DNA of 64,000 nucleotides from the NCBI GenBank assembly GCA_024641025.1, contig JAHEDW010000003.1, forward strand, positions 24,625 to 88,624, given 5' to 3'. The notes below the pieces were generated by a model that was not told the DNA's origin, did no database searches, and saw only the letters and a program-made list of their open reading frames with translations. The position numbers and the translations under genes were made by a program. The stretch's first letter is position 1, and each line of letters begins with the position of its first letter. Shown here piece by piece: positions 18,508-27,617 of the stretch. Source of the DNA: Gallionella sp. (GTDB taxonomy: Bacteria; Pseudomonadota; Gammaproteobacteria; Burkholderiales; Gallionellaceae).

Positions 18508-21078
18508 ATGAGGTTCATACTTTTCTTTATAATTTTTGCATCCACTTCCGCTCTGGCGGATCAGGATGCAGATTTTCTAGCGGCGAACAATGCATTTCGT
18601 GCCGGTGATTCGCTGAAGTTGCAACAATACGCAAAGCGCTTGAAAAACACGCCCCTTGAGGCGTATACGGATTATTATCAGTTGCGACTGAACCTGGATA
18701 GAACTGATCCTGATGCGATCAAGACTTATCTCTCCAGGCCTGAGGATACTCCTATGGTCGACCAGCTTCGCGGCGAGTGGCTAAAGGTTCTGGGCAGCAA
18801 GCAGCAATGGGACTTGTTCGATGTGGAATATTCCAAGTTGATAGAGGATGACATCGAACTGACGTGCTATCACTTGCAGTCGCGACTGCGCAGCAATGAT
18901 CAGGTGGCTTTAGGTGAGGCACGTGCACTGTGGTTTAACGGAAAGGCGCAGCCGGAGAGTTGCTCCATCCCTTTTGAAGAGGCAATCACATCAGGCATCA
19001 TCACACCTGAGGATATCATTCAACGGTTCCACCTGGCATTGGAGTCTGGCAACGTCTCGCTTGCAAAACAACTCTTTGCTCGGCTTGAAGGTGACCAAGG
19101 AGTTTCGGCAAAGGCGTTGGACAGCGCTGCGGCAGATCCACTGCGTTATCTGGATCAACTAAAGCTTGATGAACGCAAGACCCTTGCTAAACCCTCTCGC
19201 GAGTCAGCAAGACCCTTTCCGGTAACGCTTGTTGATGAATCCTCTTCATTTGGTAAGAAAAGGGGATTTCATAAAGAATCCGAGTTTCCTTTGATGCAGA
19301 TGACGTCTGCCGGAGGCAATGGCTGGCGAGGCGGTATTTCTTCTGGATGCCTGAACTTTACACCTGTGTTGGAGACACCCGGATTCGCGGCATCGGAATT
19401 ACTGCTTGTGAATCCGTCTGGATCGTGGAACTGTCCAAACCCATGTGTGATTTTCAGTATCACTACCGCTCTTGCAATGCAGCAAGGTATCGAAGGCGCA
19501 GGCCACGCTACGCTTCTTCTGTCTAAACTTCAGTTAGGAGAGGTGGATGCTGCGGCTATTGAACTGATTCTAGAGAACTTTATGGCGAAACATACCATTA
19601 ACCGTTTTCGCTTTCCCTCACATGAAATTTCAAATAATCTCGGCGAGCGCACGGGTTGGAGTGCCTTTTGGGAGCAGCTTGGACTGGGCACATCCAACAA
19701 TGACACTATGCCAGGAATTGACGGCGGATCAAGTGTGCAGTCAGTCTGCGACCCCTGCACAGTAGCTGGTGAAGCCAGCACGGTGTCGCCGATGGAATGG
19801 AATCCGAAATTGGCGACTGAAGGACAGCGTGCCATTGTGTTATTTGCCTTACAACGCCTAGCAAGGCAATCACTTGATCTGGCGGCCGCGCGCTGGATCA
19901 AGATCGCGCCTTATTTCCCAGCTCCGGAAAAGCATTATTATTATGGCAGGATGGCATATGAGGCTGCACGAAACCTAGATGACCGGGCGCTGCAATGGTA
20001 CAAGGCGGCTGCAAACACTCCGCTTAATGAGCAGCAATCTGCGTGGAAGGTGCGCGCAGCGCTGCGTGCACAGGATTGGATCGGGGTGCTGGAGAGCATC
20101 AATTCGATGGATGAACAGCAGCAGAGCAAAGCTGCATGGAGATACTGGAAAGCGCGTGCCTTGCAGGCGTTGGGGAAGCCTGTTGAAGCAAGGAATATAT
20201 TTGCACCGTTAAGCAGCGAATATCATTTTTACGGGATATTAGCTGGAGAGGAATTGACTGGCACGCCAGTGATGAGTGAGTCGGGAGGGACATACAAACC
20301 AGACATTCGTGCGATCACTGAGATGGAGTTGCAGCCGGGAGTGCAGCGCTCGATTGCGCTTTATCGCATGGGCTTTCGCAACGAGGCGTTGGAGGAGTGG
20401 CGGTGGTTGGTGCGTAATCTCAATGATCGTGAGTTACTGACGGCAGCAGAGATCGCACGTCGCAACGAGATGTATGATCGTGCCATAGGTGCAGCTGACT
20501 TGACCGTCAATGTTCATGATTTCAGTTTGCGCTTTCTTGCACCCTATCGCGATGTGCTTCAGGAGCACATCCAGGAGCATGGGTTGGAGGAGGCATGGGT
20601 GTATGGCCTAATGAGGCAGGAAAGCCGGTTTGTCAGCAGCGCCAAGTCAGGTGCAGGTGCAGCGGGATTGATGCAGATCATGCCGGCAACGGCGCGCTGG
20701 GTGGCTAACAAGTTGGGTCTGAAAAGTTATCGCAATAAACTAATACATCAACTGGATACCAATTTGCGACTAGGTACCTACTATATGAAATCAGTTCTTT
20801 CCCAGTTCGATGACAGTCCAGTGCTGGCAACGGCGGCATACAATGCTGGGCCACGGCGCGCCAGGCAATGGCGCGGAGACAATCCTATGGAAGGTGCAAT
20901 TTACACCGAATCCATCCCGTTTGATGAAACGCGCGATTATGTGAAAAAGGTAATGAGCAATACTATGTACTACTCAGTTCAGTTCAATGCGCGAATCCGT
21001 TCTTTGAAAACGCGTCTGGGAACCGTACCGGGCAAAGGGGTAGATAATCCCAAGAATATGCCGTCTGTTCCTGGCTAG
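18508..21078 (+). CDS. slt: soluble lytic murein transglycosylase (Slt type) with a large internal insertion
   Basis: An 856-residue periplasmic enzyme that cuts glycan strands to 1,6-anhydromuropeptides. Residues 1-17 are a signal peptide (ends SALA before Asp). Residues about 20-220 and 437-680 form the helical U/L superhelix, and the catalytic domain starts near 690 with the Glu at about 705 in MRQESRF, GLMQIMPATARW at 720-731 and AAYNAGPRRARQW at 776-788. Usual family members are about 640 residues. The excess is a block from about residue 222 to 436 with low similarity to the fold: Gly/Ser/Asn-rich, five Cys (281, 309, 313, 414, 417). On either side the family sequence DPLRYLDQL and EGQRAIVLFALQRLARQ would normally be nearly adjacent. 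The frame stays open throughout. Confidence 0.92.
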   Translation: MRFILFFIIFASTSALADQDADFLAANNAFRAGDSLKLQQYAKRLKNTPLEAYTDYYQLRLNLDRTDPDAIKTYLSRPEDTPMVDQLRGEWLKVLGSKQQWDLFDVEYSKLIEDDIELTCYHLQSRLRSNDQVALGEARALWFNGKAQPESCSIPFEEAITSGIITPEDIIQRFHLALESGNVSLAKQLFARLEGDQGVSAKALDSAAADPLRYLDQLKLDERKTLAKPSRESARPFPVTLVDESSSFGKKRGFHKESEFPLMQMTSAGGNGWRGGISSGCLNFTPVLETPGFAASELLLVNPSGSWNCPNPCVIFSITTALAMQQGIEGAGHATLLLSKLQLGEVDAAAIELILENFMAKHTINRFRFPSHEISNNLGERTGWSAFWEQLGLGTSNNDTMPGIDGGSSVQSVCDPCTVAGEASTVSPMEWNPKLATEGQRAIVLFALQRLARQSLDLAAARWIKIAPYFPAPEKHYYYGRMAYEAARNLDDRALQWYKAAANTPLNEQQSAWKVRAALRAQDWIGVLESINSMDEQQQSKAAWRYWKARALQALGKPVEARNIFAPLSSEYHFYGILAGEELTGTPVMSESGGTYKPDIRAITEMELQPGVQRSIALYRMGFRNEALEEWRWLVRNLNDRELLTAAEIARRNEMYDRAIGAADLTVNVHDFSLRFLAPYRDVLQEHIQEHGLEEAWVYGLMRQESRFVSSAKSGAGAAGLMQIMPATARWVANKLGLKSYRNKLIHQLDTNLRLGTYYMKSVLSQFDDSPVLATAAYNAGPRRARQWRGDNPMEGAIYTESIPFDETRDYVKKVMSNTMYYSVQFNARIRSLKTRLGTVPGKGVDNPKNMPSVPG

Positions 21079-21137
21079 CCATCTTAGGATGGGGCTAGGG
21101 ATTGGCTTGGAAGTAATGCAGAACAGGTTAGCAGAAG

Positions 21138-22397
21138 ATGGGTAATCAAAAAGAATCCTCAAAAAGCACGCTTCAGGGAACCGCCAAAGTCTATTGCGTC
21201 GGAGGCGCGGTAAGAGACCGGCTGCTAGGACTGGACGTTCAGGACCACGATTGGGTGGTGGTGGGCAGTACGCCTGAAGCGATGGTGGCTCAAGGTTTCC
21301 AGCCGGTCGGCAAAGACTTTCCGGTATTCCTGCATCCGCAGACCCATGAGGAGTTCGCTCTGGCGCGAACCGAGCGCAAGATTTCGCTCGGCTACCAGGG
21401 ATTTGCCGTGTATGCGGCGCCAGAAGTCACGCTCGAGCAGGATTTGCTTCGCCGCGATTTCACCATCAACGCGATTGCCCAAGATGCCGATGGTAATCTG
21501 ATCGATCCTTACAATGGCGTTGCTGACCTGAACATGGGAATCCTGCGCCATGTCAGTCCGGCTTTCAATGAAGATCCGGTACGTGTTCTGCGTGCGGCAA
21601 GGTTTGTTGCACGCTTTGGTTTCAAGATTGCACCAGAGACCATGCAATTGATGCGCGACATGGTGAACAGCGGCGAAGTTGATGCGCTGGTAGCAGAGCG
21701 TGTCTGGCAGGAGATGGCGCGCGGTCTGATGGAGAAAAAGCCATCACGCTTTTTCGGTACGCTGCGCGAATGCGGCGCTCTGGCAAAGATCGCTCCAGAA
21801 GTGGATGAATTGTTCGGTGTGCCGCAGCCAGAAAAACATCATCCTGAAATTGATTGCGGCATCCATACGATGCTGGTGATCGACGAAGCGGCTAAGCAGA
21901 ATTACACTCTGGCAGTCCGCTTTGCCGCACTTTCCCACGACCTTGGCAAGGCAACCACACCCAAGGACATATTGCCGCGACATATTGGCCATGAACTGCG
22001 CAGTGTGGACTTGGTTAACATGCTTTCCCTTCGATTGCGTGTATCAGGTGACTGTCGCGACCTTGCATTGCTTGCCGCACGATATCACGGTGAGGTACAC
22101 CGCGCCATGGAGTTGCGTGCAGAGACGATCATAAAGCTTTTTCAGTCGGTAGACGCATGGCGCAGGCCCGAGCGATTTAAAAATTTGTTGCAGGTGTGTG
22201 CTTCAGATTTTCGCGGACGTATCGGACATGAGAATGATGAATATCCCCAGGCAGAATATTTGAAACAATTATTGGCCGTTGCGAGTTCGGTAAATGCGGG
22301 CGAGATTGCGAAGCAATCTTCAGACAATAATACGATTGCTACGGAAGTGCGGTTGGCACGCATAAGATCGATAGAAAAGCTAGTCGAAATACAGTAA
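21138..22397 (+). CDS. cca: CCA tRNA nucleotidyltransferase (with HD domain)
   Basis: A 419-residue class II CCA-adding enzyme that builds and repairs the 3' CCA of tRNAs without a template. The nucleotidyltransferase head has YCVGGAVRDRLLGLDVQDHDW with the metal-binding acidic pair, RRDFTINAIAQD and RVLRAARFVARFGF. The C-terminal HD domain is visible as HTMLVIDEAA and FAALSHDLGKATTP; in E. coli this gives phosphodiesterase and phosphatase activity. The N-terminal 15 residues before the core are not conserved, so a later start is possible. The end is convergent with the lipoprotein gene. Confidence 0.95.
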   Translation: MGNQKESSKSTLQGTAKVYCVGGAVRDRLLGLDVQDHDWVVVGSTPEAMVAQGFQPVGKDFPVFLHPQTHEEFALARTERKISLGYQGFAVYAAPEVTLEQDLLRRDFTINAIAQDADGNLIDPYNGVADLNMGILRHVSPAFNEDPVRVLRAARFVARFGFKIAPETMQLMRDMVNSGEVDALVAERVWQEMARGLMEKKPSRFFGTLRECGALAKIAPEVDELFGVPQPEKHHPEIDCGIHTMLVIDEAAKQNYTLAVRFAALSHDLGKATTPKDILPRHIGHELRSVDLVNMLSLRLRVSGDCRDLALLAARYHGEVHRAMELRAETIIKLFQSVDAWRRPERFKNLLQVCASDFRGRIGHENDEYPQAEYLKQLLAVASSVNAGEIAKQSSDNNTIATEVRLARIRSIEKLVEIQ

Positions 22398-22477
22398 GGC
22401 AGTTCTGTCGCTCATAGCTGATGCATAGTAGTCCAGCAATTCCCATAGGTGTGACTGAGCACTCACTTTTCCTTGGT

Positions 22478-24262
22478 CTAATTGTTAGTCGCGTTCTTTA
22501 GGTTGCCACCATTAAAGTAACTGATATGAGCCTTGCCCTGCGAGTCCAATGCGATTGCGGTATCAGTGAAGTCAGCCGCATCAACGGGTAAGAAGCGCCA
22601 TGTTCCGGTGGCATTCGATGCATATATGATCTGACCACCATTTAATCCCGAGATATAGCTGATATGCCCTTTTCCAACTGAATCCAATGCGAGAGAAGGG
22701 TAACCCCCCCAATCGCTGAAAATGAATTCGATTATCCAGGCACCTGAAGCATCCTGATGGGCATACTTGATGTTATGAGCGTTATCGTAATATGCAGCAT
22801 GTATTTTTCCATTTGCTCCTACAACTGCAGATAACTTTAGAATGTTGCCTGTATCAATTGTGGAGGATGTCCATGTGCCACCTTGGTTGGAAGCATATTT
22901 CAGACCGTAATCTGGATACTTTCCTGCATAGATGATGTGTGCGACACCGGTAACATCGACAGCCAAAGACAAAGGACTCTCAGGCGCACCGCAGCCGATA
23001 TCCTGAGTGAACAAGTCTACGGTTCCATGTACCCAGGTACCGGTTTTGTTGGTGGCATACCTGAGTTCTTGGGATTGTGGACCACCCACGAAGTAGGCAA
23101 AATAAACATTATCTGAAGTGTCGAGCGCAAGCGAAGACTTACACCATCCCTCAGCATCAACCTCTTCTGCAGTCCATGCACCTGAGCTATATACCTTATG
23201 GGCAATACCAAAATTATCTGCATAACCGACATGTACTGAGTTGACTGAATCAATTGCTATATTTGCGTCAACAAAGGGTGAAGTGCCGATTGATTGTCTA
23301 CTCCAGGATCCCGTTGTATCAGTTATGTATTCATTGTAATAATTGTAAGAGTCGCAGTAAGTAAAACTGGTGGGCAAGGTGGTGTAATGCGTACATTCAT
23401 TATAGGCATCGTGAATATGCGTGTTGCCGGTCTGATCCATTGCAATGGAGGTAACCTTCATGTCCGTCGAGGAAGTCGTGGGCGCAATTAATTCTGAACG
23501 CCATCCCGAAGTTGCAAATATGATCGGAGATGGTGTGCTTTCCAAGCCGCCTATTAACGCAGTCACGAAATAGTAATAGGTGACATCATCAGTAAGTCCA
23601 TTGTGCACATAGGGACTGGTAATGCCTTCTATCTTGGTGCCCGTGGTTGCTGTCAGGTTGGAAGAAGTGGACCAATAAAGGTCGTATGAAGTTGCTTCGG
23701 CGACGCTGTTCCAATTAAGCGTAATTTCTCCCTTTCCCGCCAGTACAGATAATTCTACAGGTGTTGCTGGTATGCGCGTGATCGCAACGGTGTCCTTCGC
23801 TGATGCACCCGACAAATCCGATACAATAGCTTCTAATACATTTTCACTGGTATCGAGCGGCACACCATAAGCCAACCATTGGAAACTGTATGTGGTGAAG
23901 CAATAGGAGAACAGGCAGGAACAAGAGCCATATATCCCATGTATCGTATTACCTGTTGCACCAGTGGTGCGGTTCTTCCATGTGACGTCAATTGAGGAAC
24001 TCAATGGCCCCAGTATCTGCGGGCAATATCCGAAGGCGGCTACAGAAGATGGACAATTGTCACAATAGGCTTTTCCATGCAGGTCGACAGAGCTTGTCTG
24101 TACGGTGGAGTCGGTGGAATCAATGTATACCCAGAGTGGATTATATGCGGTACTCCCTGCATCACCATCGCCGCCGCCACACCCGCTGAGAATCAGAGCA
24201 TGTAATACTGTAAAACCGATAACCAATCCAGTTTTGTGGAGGTGCAAGTTAACAAGTTTCAT
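22478..24262 (-). CDS. predicted lipoprotein with FN3 domain and seven propeller-like repeats
   Basis: A 594-residue secreted protein that I do not recognise by name. A signal peptide ends in the lipobox LSGC (Cys 28), followed by a Gly/Asp tether. Residues 60-125 hold six Cys (67, 70, 80, 114, 116, 121), likely disulfides. A fibronectin type III domain covers about 167-250 (LSVLAGKGEITLNWN to YYYFVTA). From 270 to the end seven repeats of about 40-60 residues start near 273, 334, 377, 432, 478, 523 and 569, each of the form SLALDSxGxxHISY followed by a YASN..GTW strand. Seven such units suggest a seven-bladed beta-propeller. It stands alone, convergent with cca. A role in surface binding is only a guess. 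Confidence 0.85.
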   Translation of the reverse strand: MKLVNLHLHKTGLVIGFTVLHALILSGCGGGDGDAGSTAYNPLWVYIDSTDSTVQTSSVDLHGKAYCDNCPSSVAAFGYCPQILGPLSSSIDVTWKNRTTGATGNTIHGIYGSCSCLFSYCFTTYSFQWLAYGVPLDTSENVLEAIVSDLSGASAKDTVAITRIPATPVELSVLAGKGEITLNWNSVAEATSYDLYWSTSSNLTATTGTKIEGITSPYVHNGLTDDVTYYYFVTALIGGLESTPSPIIFATSGWRSELIAPTTSSTDMKVTSIAMDQTGNTHIHDAYNECTHYTTLPTSFTYCDSYNYYNEYITDTTGSWSRQSIGTSPFVDANIAIDSVNSVHVGYADNFGIAHKVYSSGAWTAEEVDAEGWCKSSLALDTSDNVYFAYFVGGPQSQELRYATNKTGTWVHGTVDLFTQDIGCGAPESPLSLAVDVTGVAHIIYAGKYPDYGLKYASNQGGTWTSSTIDTGNILKLSAVVGANGKIHAAYYDNAHNIKYAHQDASGAWIIEFIFSDWGGYPSLALDSVGKGHISYISGLNGGQIIYASNATGTWRFLPVDAADFTDTAIALDSQGKAHISYFNGGNLKNATNN

Positions 24263-24338
24263 GATAACCGCGCTTAGAATCTACTAAACCTCATGGGTTA
24301 ATGCTTCAAACACACAATTGCAAGCTACTCCTTCGCAA

Positions 24339-24599
24339 TCAAACTATCAACAGAGCGCAGTGCTTAAATATTAAATTTCTAATATATTGTTTGTCGTGTT
24401 TCCTGGAATGAATGTACACCGTATGTTCGAAGCTTTTCTTTTCAAAGGGCTGTTCATATATAAGATTAAGTGAGTTGCTTTCAAGTTTGATTGCTATGCG
24501 AACCCAATTATTTTGCTTGGAATAAATGAATGTTCTAACTGATGAGATTTCGTCACATATATCCAGTAACTCTTCAATATCATGTGTCACTACAATCAT
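24339..24599 (-). CDS. doubtful small hypothetical protein
   Basis: An 86-codon open frame starting MIVVTHDIEELLDICDEI in an AT-rich stretch. An AAAGGAAAG lies about 10 bases too far upstream for a good ribosome binding site. It has no signal peptide or membrane helix, mixed charged and hydrophobic content, and matches no family I know. It fills the otherwise empty interval between the lipoprotein and the prepilin. It may be chance; AT-rich DNA seldom keeps a frame open this long, which is the only argument for it. Confidence 0.3.
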   Translation of the reverse strand: MIVVTHDIEELLDICDEISSVRTFIYSKQNNWVRIAIKLESNSLNLIYEQPFEKKSFEHTVYIHSRKHDKQYIRNLIFKHCALLIV

Positions 24600-24706
24600 T
24601 AAGATTCTACTTTCCTTTTGGTTTAATTGGCTTCAGACGTTCCATAAGAATGCTGGCATAAGAATTGCTTAACTAAAACTGTCTAGCAATACTTATTATT
24701 CTACAA

Positions 24707-25402
24707 ATGAAAATATTTAATCATGATCAATCTGGCTTCACGTTAATTGAGCTTTCAATTGTTCTACTCGTTATCGGGCTTCTCATAAGTGGTGTCATTA
24801 AGGGACAGGAATTAATTAACACGACCAAGATTAAGAACCTGGAATCTGAATTTAAAGACATACAATCCTCCATCTATACCTACCAGAACAAATATAGGGC
24901 CATTCCTGGGGATGATATGCAAGCAGTTTCCCATGTGGGGGGGGATATGGCGACATCACCTTCAGGATTACAAGGTAACGGGGTTGTTAACGGTGCTTGG
25001 AACAGTACAGCAAATACCGATGAGTCATATTTGTTCTGGCAGCATATTCGAATGGATAAATTGGCGATGGGATCCACTGACATTTCTGATACACGCTATT
25101 TGCCCATCAACATAGTTGGGGGAAATATCGGCATTCAGGGGATGACATCTGACCAAGCCAACACCCCAATCTTTGGTGGTCCCGGTTTGGCTAATCCGAT
25201 TCGAGGTATTTATATCATTTGCTCAGCAGGGATTCCTGGAAAGTTTGTAAGAATTATGGAATCTGATCTGGATGATGGAAATACTGCCGCTGGTTCTATG
25301 ATGGCCACTCCGAGCTCAAGCTATAGCATCGGATCAGCAATTGCCACTCCAAAGGATGAAATTAATGATGATGAAACCTACACTGTTTGTAAAGGTATAT
25401 AG
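24707..25402 (+). CDS. prepilin-like protein with N-terminal methylation motif
   Basis: A 231-residue type IV pilin / type II pseudopilin-like protein. A ten-residue leader ends in Gly, and the mature protein would begin FTLIELSIVLLVIGLLISG with Glu at mature position 5, the prepilin peptidase and methylation site. An amphipathic helix with KNLESEFKDIQSSIYTYQNKY follows, then a globular domain with IPGDD near 65-70. Two Cys near the C-terminus (YIICSAGIPG and the Cys four residues from the end) could form the pilin D-loop. No assembly ATPase, platform or secretin gene is in the window, so its machine must be encoded elsewhere. No clear ribosome binding site precedes the ATG. Confidence 0.85.
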   Translation: MKIFNHDQSGFTLIELSIVLLVIGLLISGVIKGQELINTTKIKNLESEFKDIQSSIYTYQNKYRAIPGDDMQAVSHVGGDMATSPSGLQGNGVVNGAWNSTANTDESYLFWQHIRMDKLAMGSTDISDTRYLPINIVGGNIGIQGMTSDQANTPIFGGPGLANPIRGIYIICSAGIPGKFVRIMESDLDDGNTAAGSMMATPSSSYSIGSAIATPKDEINDDETYTVCKGI

Positions 25403-25644
25403 GGAAATTCTGTTTTGTTTCGTCCGTTATTAAGTTGTTACCAAGCTGATTCGCGAAGTACAGATTATTGTCTTTTGTAGCATTTGATATCTAGAAGGTG
25501 CGGTGAAAGATTTTTCACGTATTTGTAAGTTAAATTCACGCTTAATTGCGAATTGTTGAAGTGATGTCAATGTTCCATCTTATTGGGATTCTTTGAAGTG
25601 GAAATTCTTCTCATGCGTCAAGTGCTGTGATGTTGGCCTTTAAA

Positions 25645-26811
25645 TTATAAGGAACGTATTAGTTCACCACGTGCGAATCCACAAAGAGGGGTTGTAATAT
25701 TTTTTCCTAACGCAATCACCTTGAACAACTCCCCCATTTCAGCCGGACTGGTAAGCTTTTGTAGTTGCGACGAGAGGGGGAGGTATTCACGCAGTTCGTC
25801 TGGCGAAGTGTCTTTGAGCAGGTCGGTGATGCCGCAGTTAATGAGGAAGTGTGCCTGCGAAGTGTAGCCGGCCAGATCCAGTCCGGCATCAATGCCACTT
25901 TCAGCGATATCGGTAAAGTTTACATGCGCCGTTATGTCCTGGAGACCGGGGAAAAGGAATGGGTCACTGTGCGCAAAGTGACGGTAATGGCACATGAGCG
26001 TACCGCTACTGCGTTGTGGATGGTAGAACTCACGCGCGCCGAATCCGTAGTCGATGAATAACAATGCGCCCTGTTCGAGTCTTTGAGCAAGGCTGTGAAC
26101 CAAGCCTCGCGCGGCAAGACATATCTCGCTCACATAATCATTCGGTACCTTGATATTCTGTGCGGCCTGTAACAATGCAGCATTGCTTATGGGTTGTTCC
26201 CGCCAGACAAAATTGTTCTCCTTTAACGAAACGCCTCGCTCGTTTATGCCGCTGTCGTGCCAGTGAACAAGATGTGCAGGTAAGGCGTCTAGCACCTCGT
26301 TTGCAACGATCACTCCGTTTAAACTTTCCGGAAGCGCATCTAGCCATTGAATGCGGTTCATCAGACTCGGCAAGCGTTCGCGAATCAGACCCTTCTGACG
26401 TTCCCTTAGGTCTGCGCTTACTTCCAGTATCGAATATTTATTTGGCAGGCAGCCTAGTTGCTCTAAATGCTCGAGCATGTCTACTGCCAGTTTCCCACTA
26501 CCCGCACCCAGTTCAAGAATGTGCGGGGTACTGCGTTTCATGATCTCGGCAACTTGTCGCGACAAGGTGCGTCCAAAAAGGGACGAGAGCTCGGGTGCGG
26601 TGATGAAGTCTCCTGCCAAGCCGAATTTGTGCGCACCTGCAGTGTAATAACCAAGACCGGGTGAATAGAGTGCTAGTTCCATGAATCTTTCGAAAGATAT
26701 CCAGCCATCATGGGCAGCGATATCGTGTCGGATGAACTCAGCCAAAGACTCGCTATGGTCGAGTGCTTCAGGACTGGGTACTGGCAAAGTGGTTGATAAG
26801 TGGCTAGGCAT
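25645..26811 (-). CDS. MidA/NDUFAF7-type SAM-dependent methyltransferase
   Basis: A 388-residue class I methyltransferase of the MidA (DUF185, NDUFAF7) family. SAM-binding motif I is ILELGAGSGKLAVDMLEHL. Also typical are the N-terminal ISFERFMELALYSPGLGYYTAG, GDFITAPELSSLFGRTL, VIVANEVLDALPAHLVHW and FIDYGFGAREFYHPQR. The mitochondrial homologue methylates an arginine of a complex I subunit; whether bacterial members do the same is not settled. The gene is divergent from the SDR gene, with 65 bases between the starts. Confidence 0.92.
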   Translation of the reverse strand: MPSHLSTTLPVPSPEALDHSESLAEFIRHDIAAHDGWISFERFMELALYSPGLGYYTAGAHKFGLAGDFITAPELSSLFGRTLSRQVAEIMKRSTPHILELGAGSGKLAVDMLEHLEQLGCLPNKYSILEVSADLRERQKGLIRERLPSLMNRIQWLDALPESLNGVIVANEVLDALPAHLVHWHDSGINERGVSLKENNFVWREQPISNAALLQAAQNIKVPNDYVSEICLAARGLVHSLAQRLEQGALLFIDYGFGAREFYHPQRSSGTLMCHYRHFAHSDPFLFPGLQDITAHVNFTDIAESGIDAGLDLAGYTSQAHFLINCGITDLLKDTSPDELREYLPLSSQLQKLTSPAEMGELFKVIALGKNITTPLCGFARGELIRSL

Positions 26812-26876
26812 GGTCAGGTATAATTCGAAGAATGGTAGTTTAACAGTTTGGATAAATACATAGCGAGGAAGTCAGG

Positions 26877-27617
26877 ATGCAAGGCAAGGTGGTGCTGGTA
26901 ACAGGCGGGGCAAAGCGGGTCGGCGCAGCAATTTGTCGTCGTCTGCACGCGTCTGGCGCACAGCTCGCAGTGCACTATCGCAGTTCCATAGAAGAGGCTT
27001 TGGACTTGCAAAAAGAGTTGAACAGGCAGCGCCCGAAAAGCGCTGCCATTTTCCAAGCGGATCTGCTGCGCCAGAACACACTTCCAAAACTAGTGCAGAA
27101 AGTAGTCAAAAGATTCGGACGATTAGATGCTTTGGTCAACAATGCTTCCAGTTTTTATGCTACCCCATTGGCGGAAATCGATGAGCAACAATGGCTCGAT
27201 CTGCTCGGTACCAATCTGCGCGCACCGTTGTTCCTGGCGCAGGCGGCAGCCTCCGAATTACGCCGTCAGCATGGTTGTATCGTGAATATCGTAGATATCC
27301 ACGCCGAGCGTCCAATGCACGGCCATCTGCTTTACAGTGTCGCAAAGGCTGGATTGGTTGCGCTGACCAAAGGATTGGCGCAAGAAATGGCGCCGCAAGT
27401 ACGCGTCAATGCCGTTGCACCCGGCGTTATCATCTGGCCAGAGGGAGCGGCATGGGAGAACCAGGAACAGCGACGCAAGATCGTCGCGCACACTTTGCTC
27501 AAGCGTGAAGGTGAACCAGATGATATCGCGCGCACGGTGCAATTCCTCTTAAATGATTCGCCATACATTACAGGTCAAGTCATTGCGGTTGATGGTGGCC
27601 GAAGCGTTAACTTATGA
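26877..27617 (+). CDS. SDR-family oxidoreductase, pteridine-reductase-like
   Basis: A 246-residue short-chain dehydrogenase. The NADPH-binding start is [19 protein letters not shown]. The Arg in GAKRVG and the downstream pattern [16 protein letters not shown] with the Tyr/Lys pair fit pteridine reductases (FolM-like), which reduce dihydro- to tetrahydropterins or folates. [11 protein letters not shown] and [16 protein letters not shown] complete the fold. AGGA lies seven bases before the ATG. Its stop overlaps the ttcA start (ATGA), so the two are co-translated. Substrate is inferred, not shown. Confidence 0.87.
   Translation: MQGKVVLVTGGAKRVGAAICRRLHASGAQLAVHYRSSIEEALDLQKELNRQRPKSAAIFQADLLRQNTLPKLVQKVVKRFGRLDALVNNASSFYATPLAEIDEQQWLDLLGTNLRAPLFLAQAAASELRRQHGCIVNIVDIHAERPMHGHLLYSVAKAGLVALTKGLAQEMAPQVRVNAVAPGVIIWPEGAAWENQEQRRKIVAHTLLKREGEPDDIARTVQFLLNDSPYITGQVIAVDGGRSVNL

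Noticed and set aside
19177..19815. Intein in Slt
   Set aside because: No Cys/Ser at an N-terminal splice site with a matching block, no terminal His-Asn followed by Cys/Ser/Thr, and no homing endonuclease motif. Slt is also not a usual intein host.
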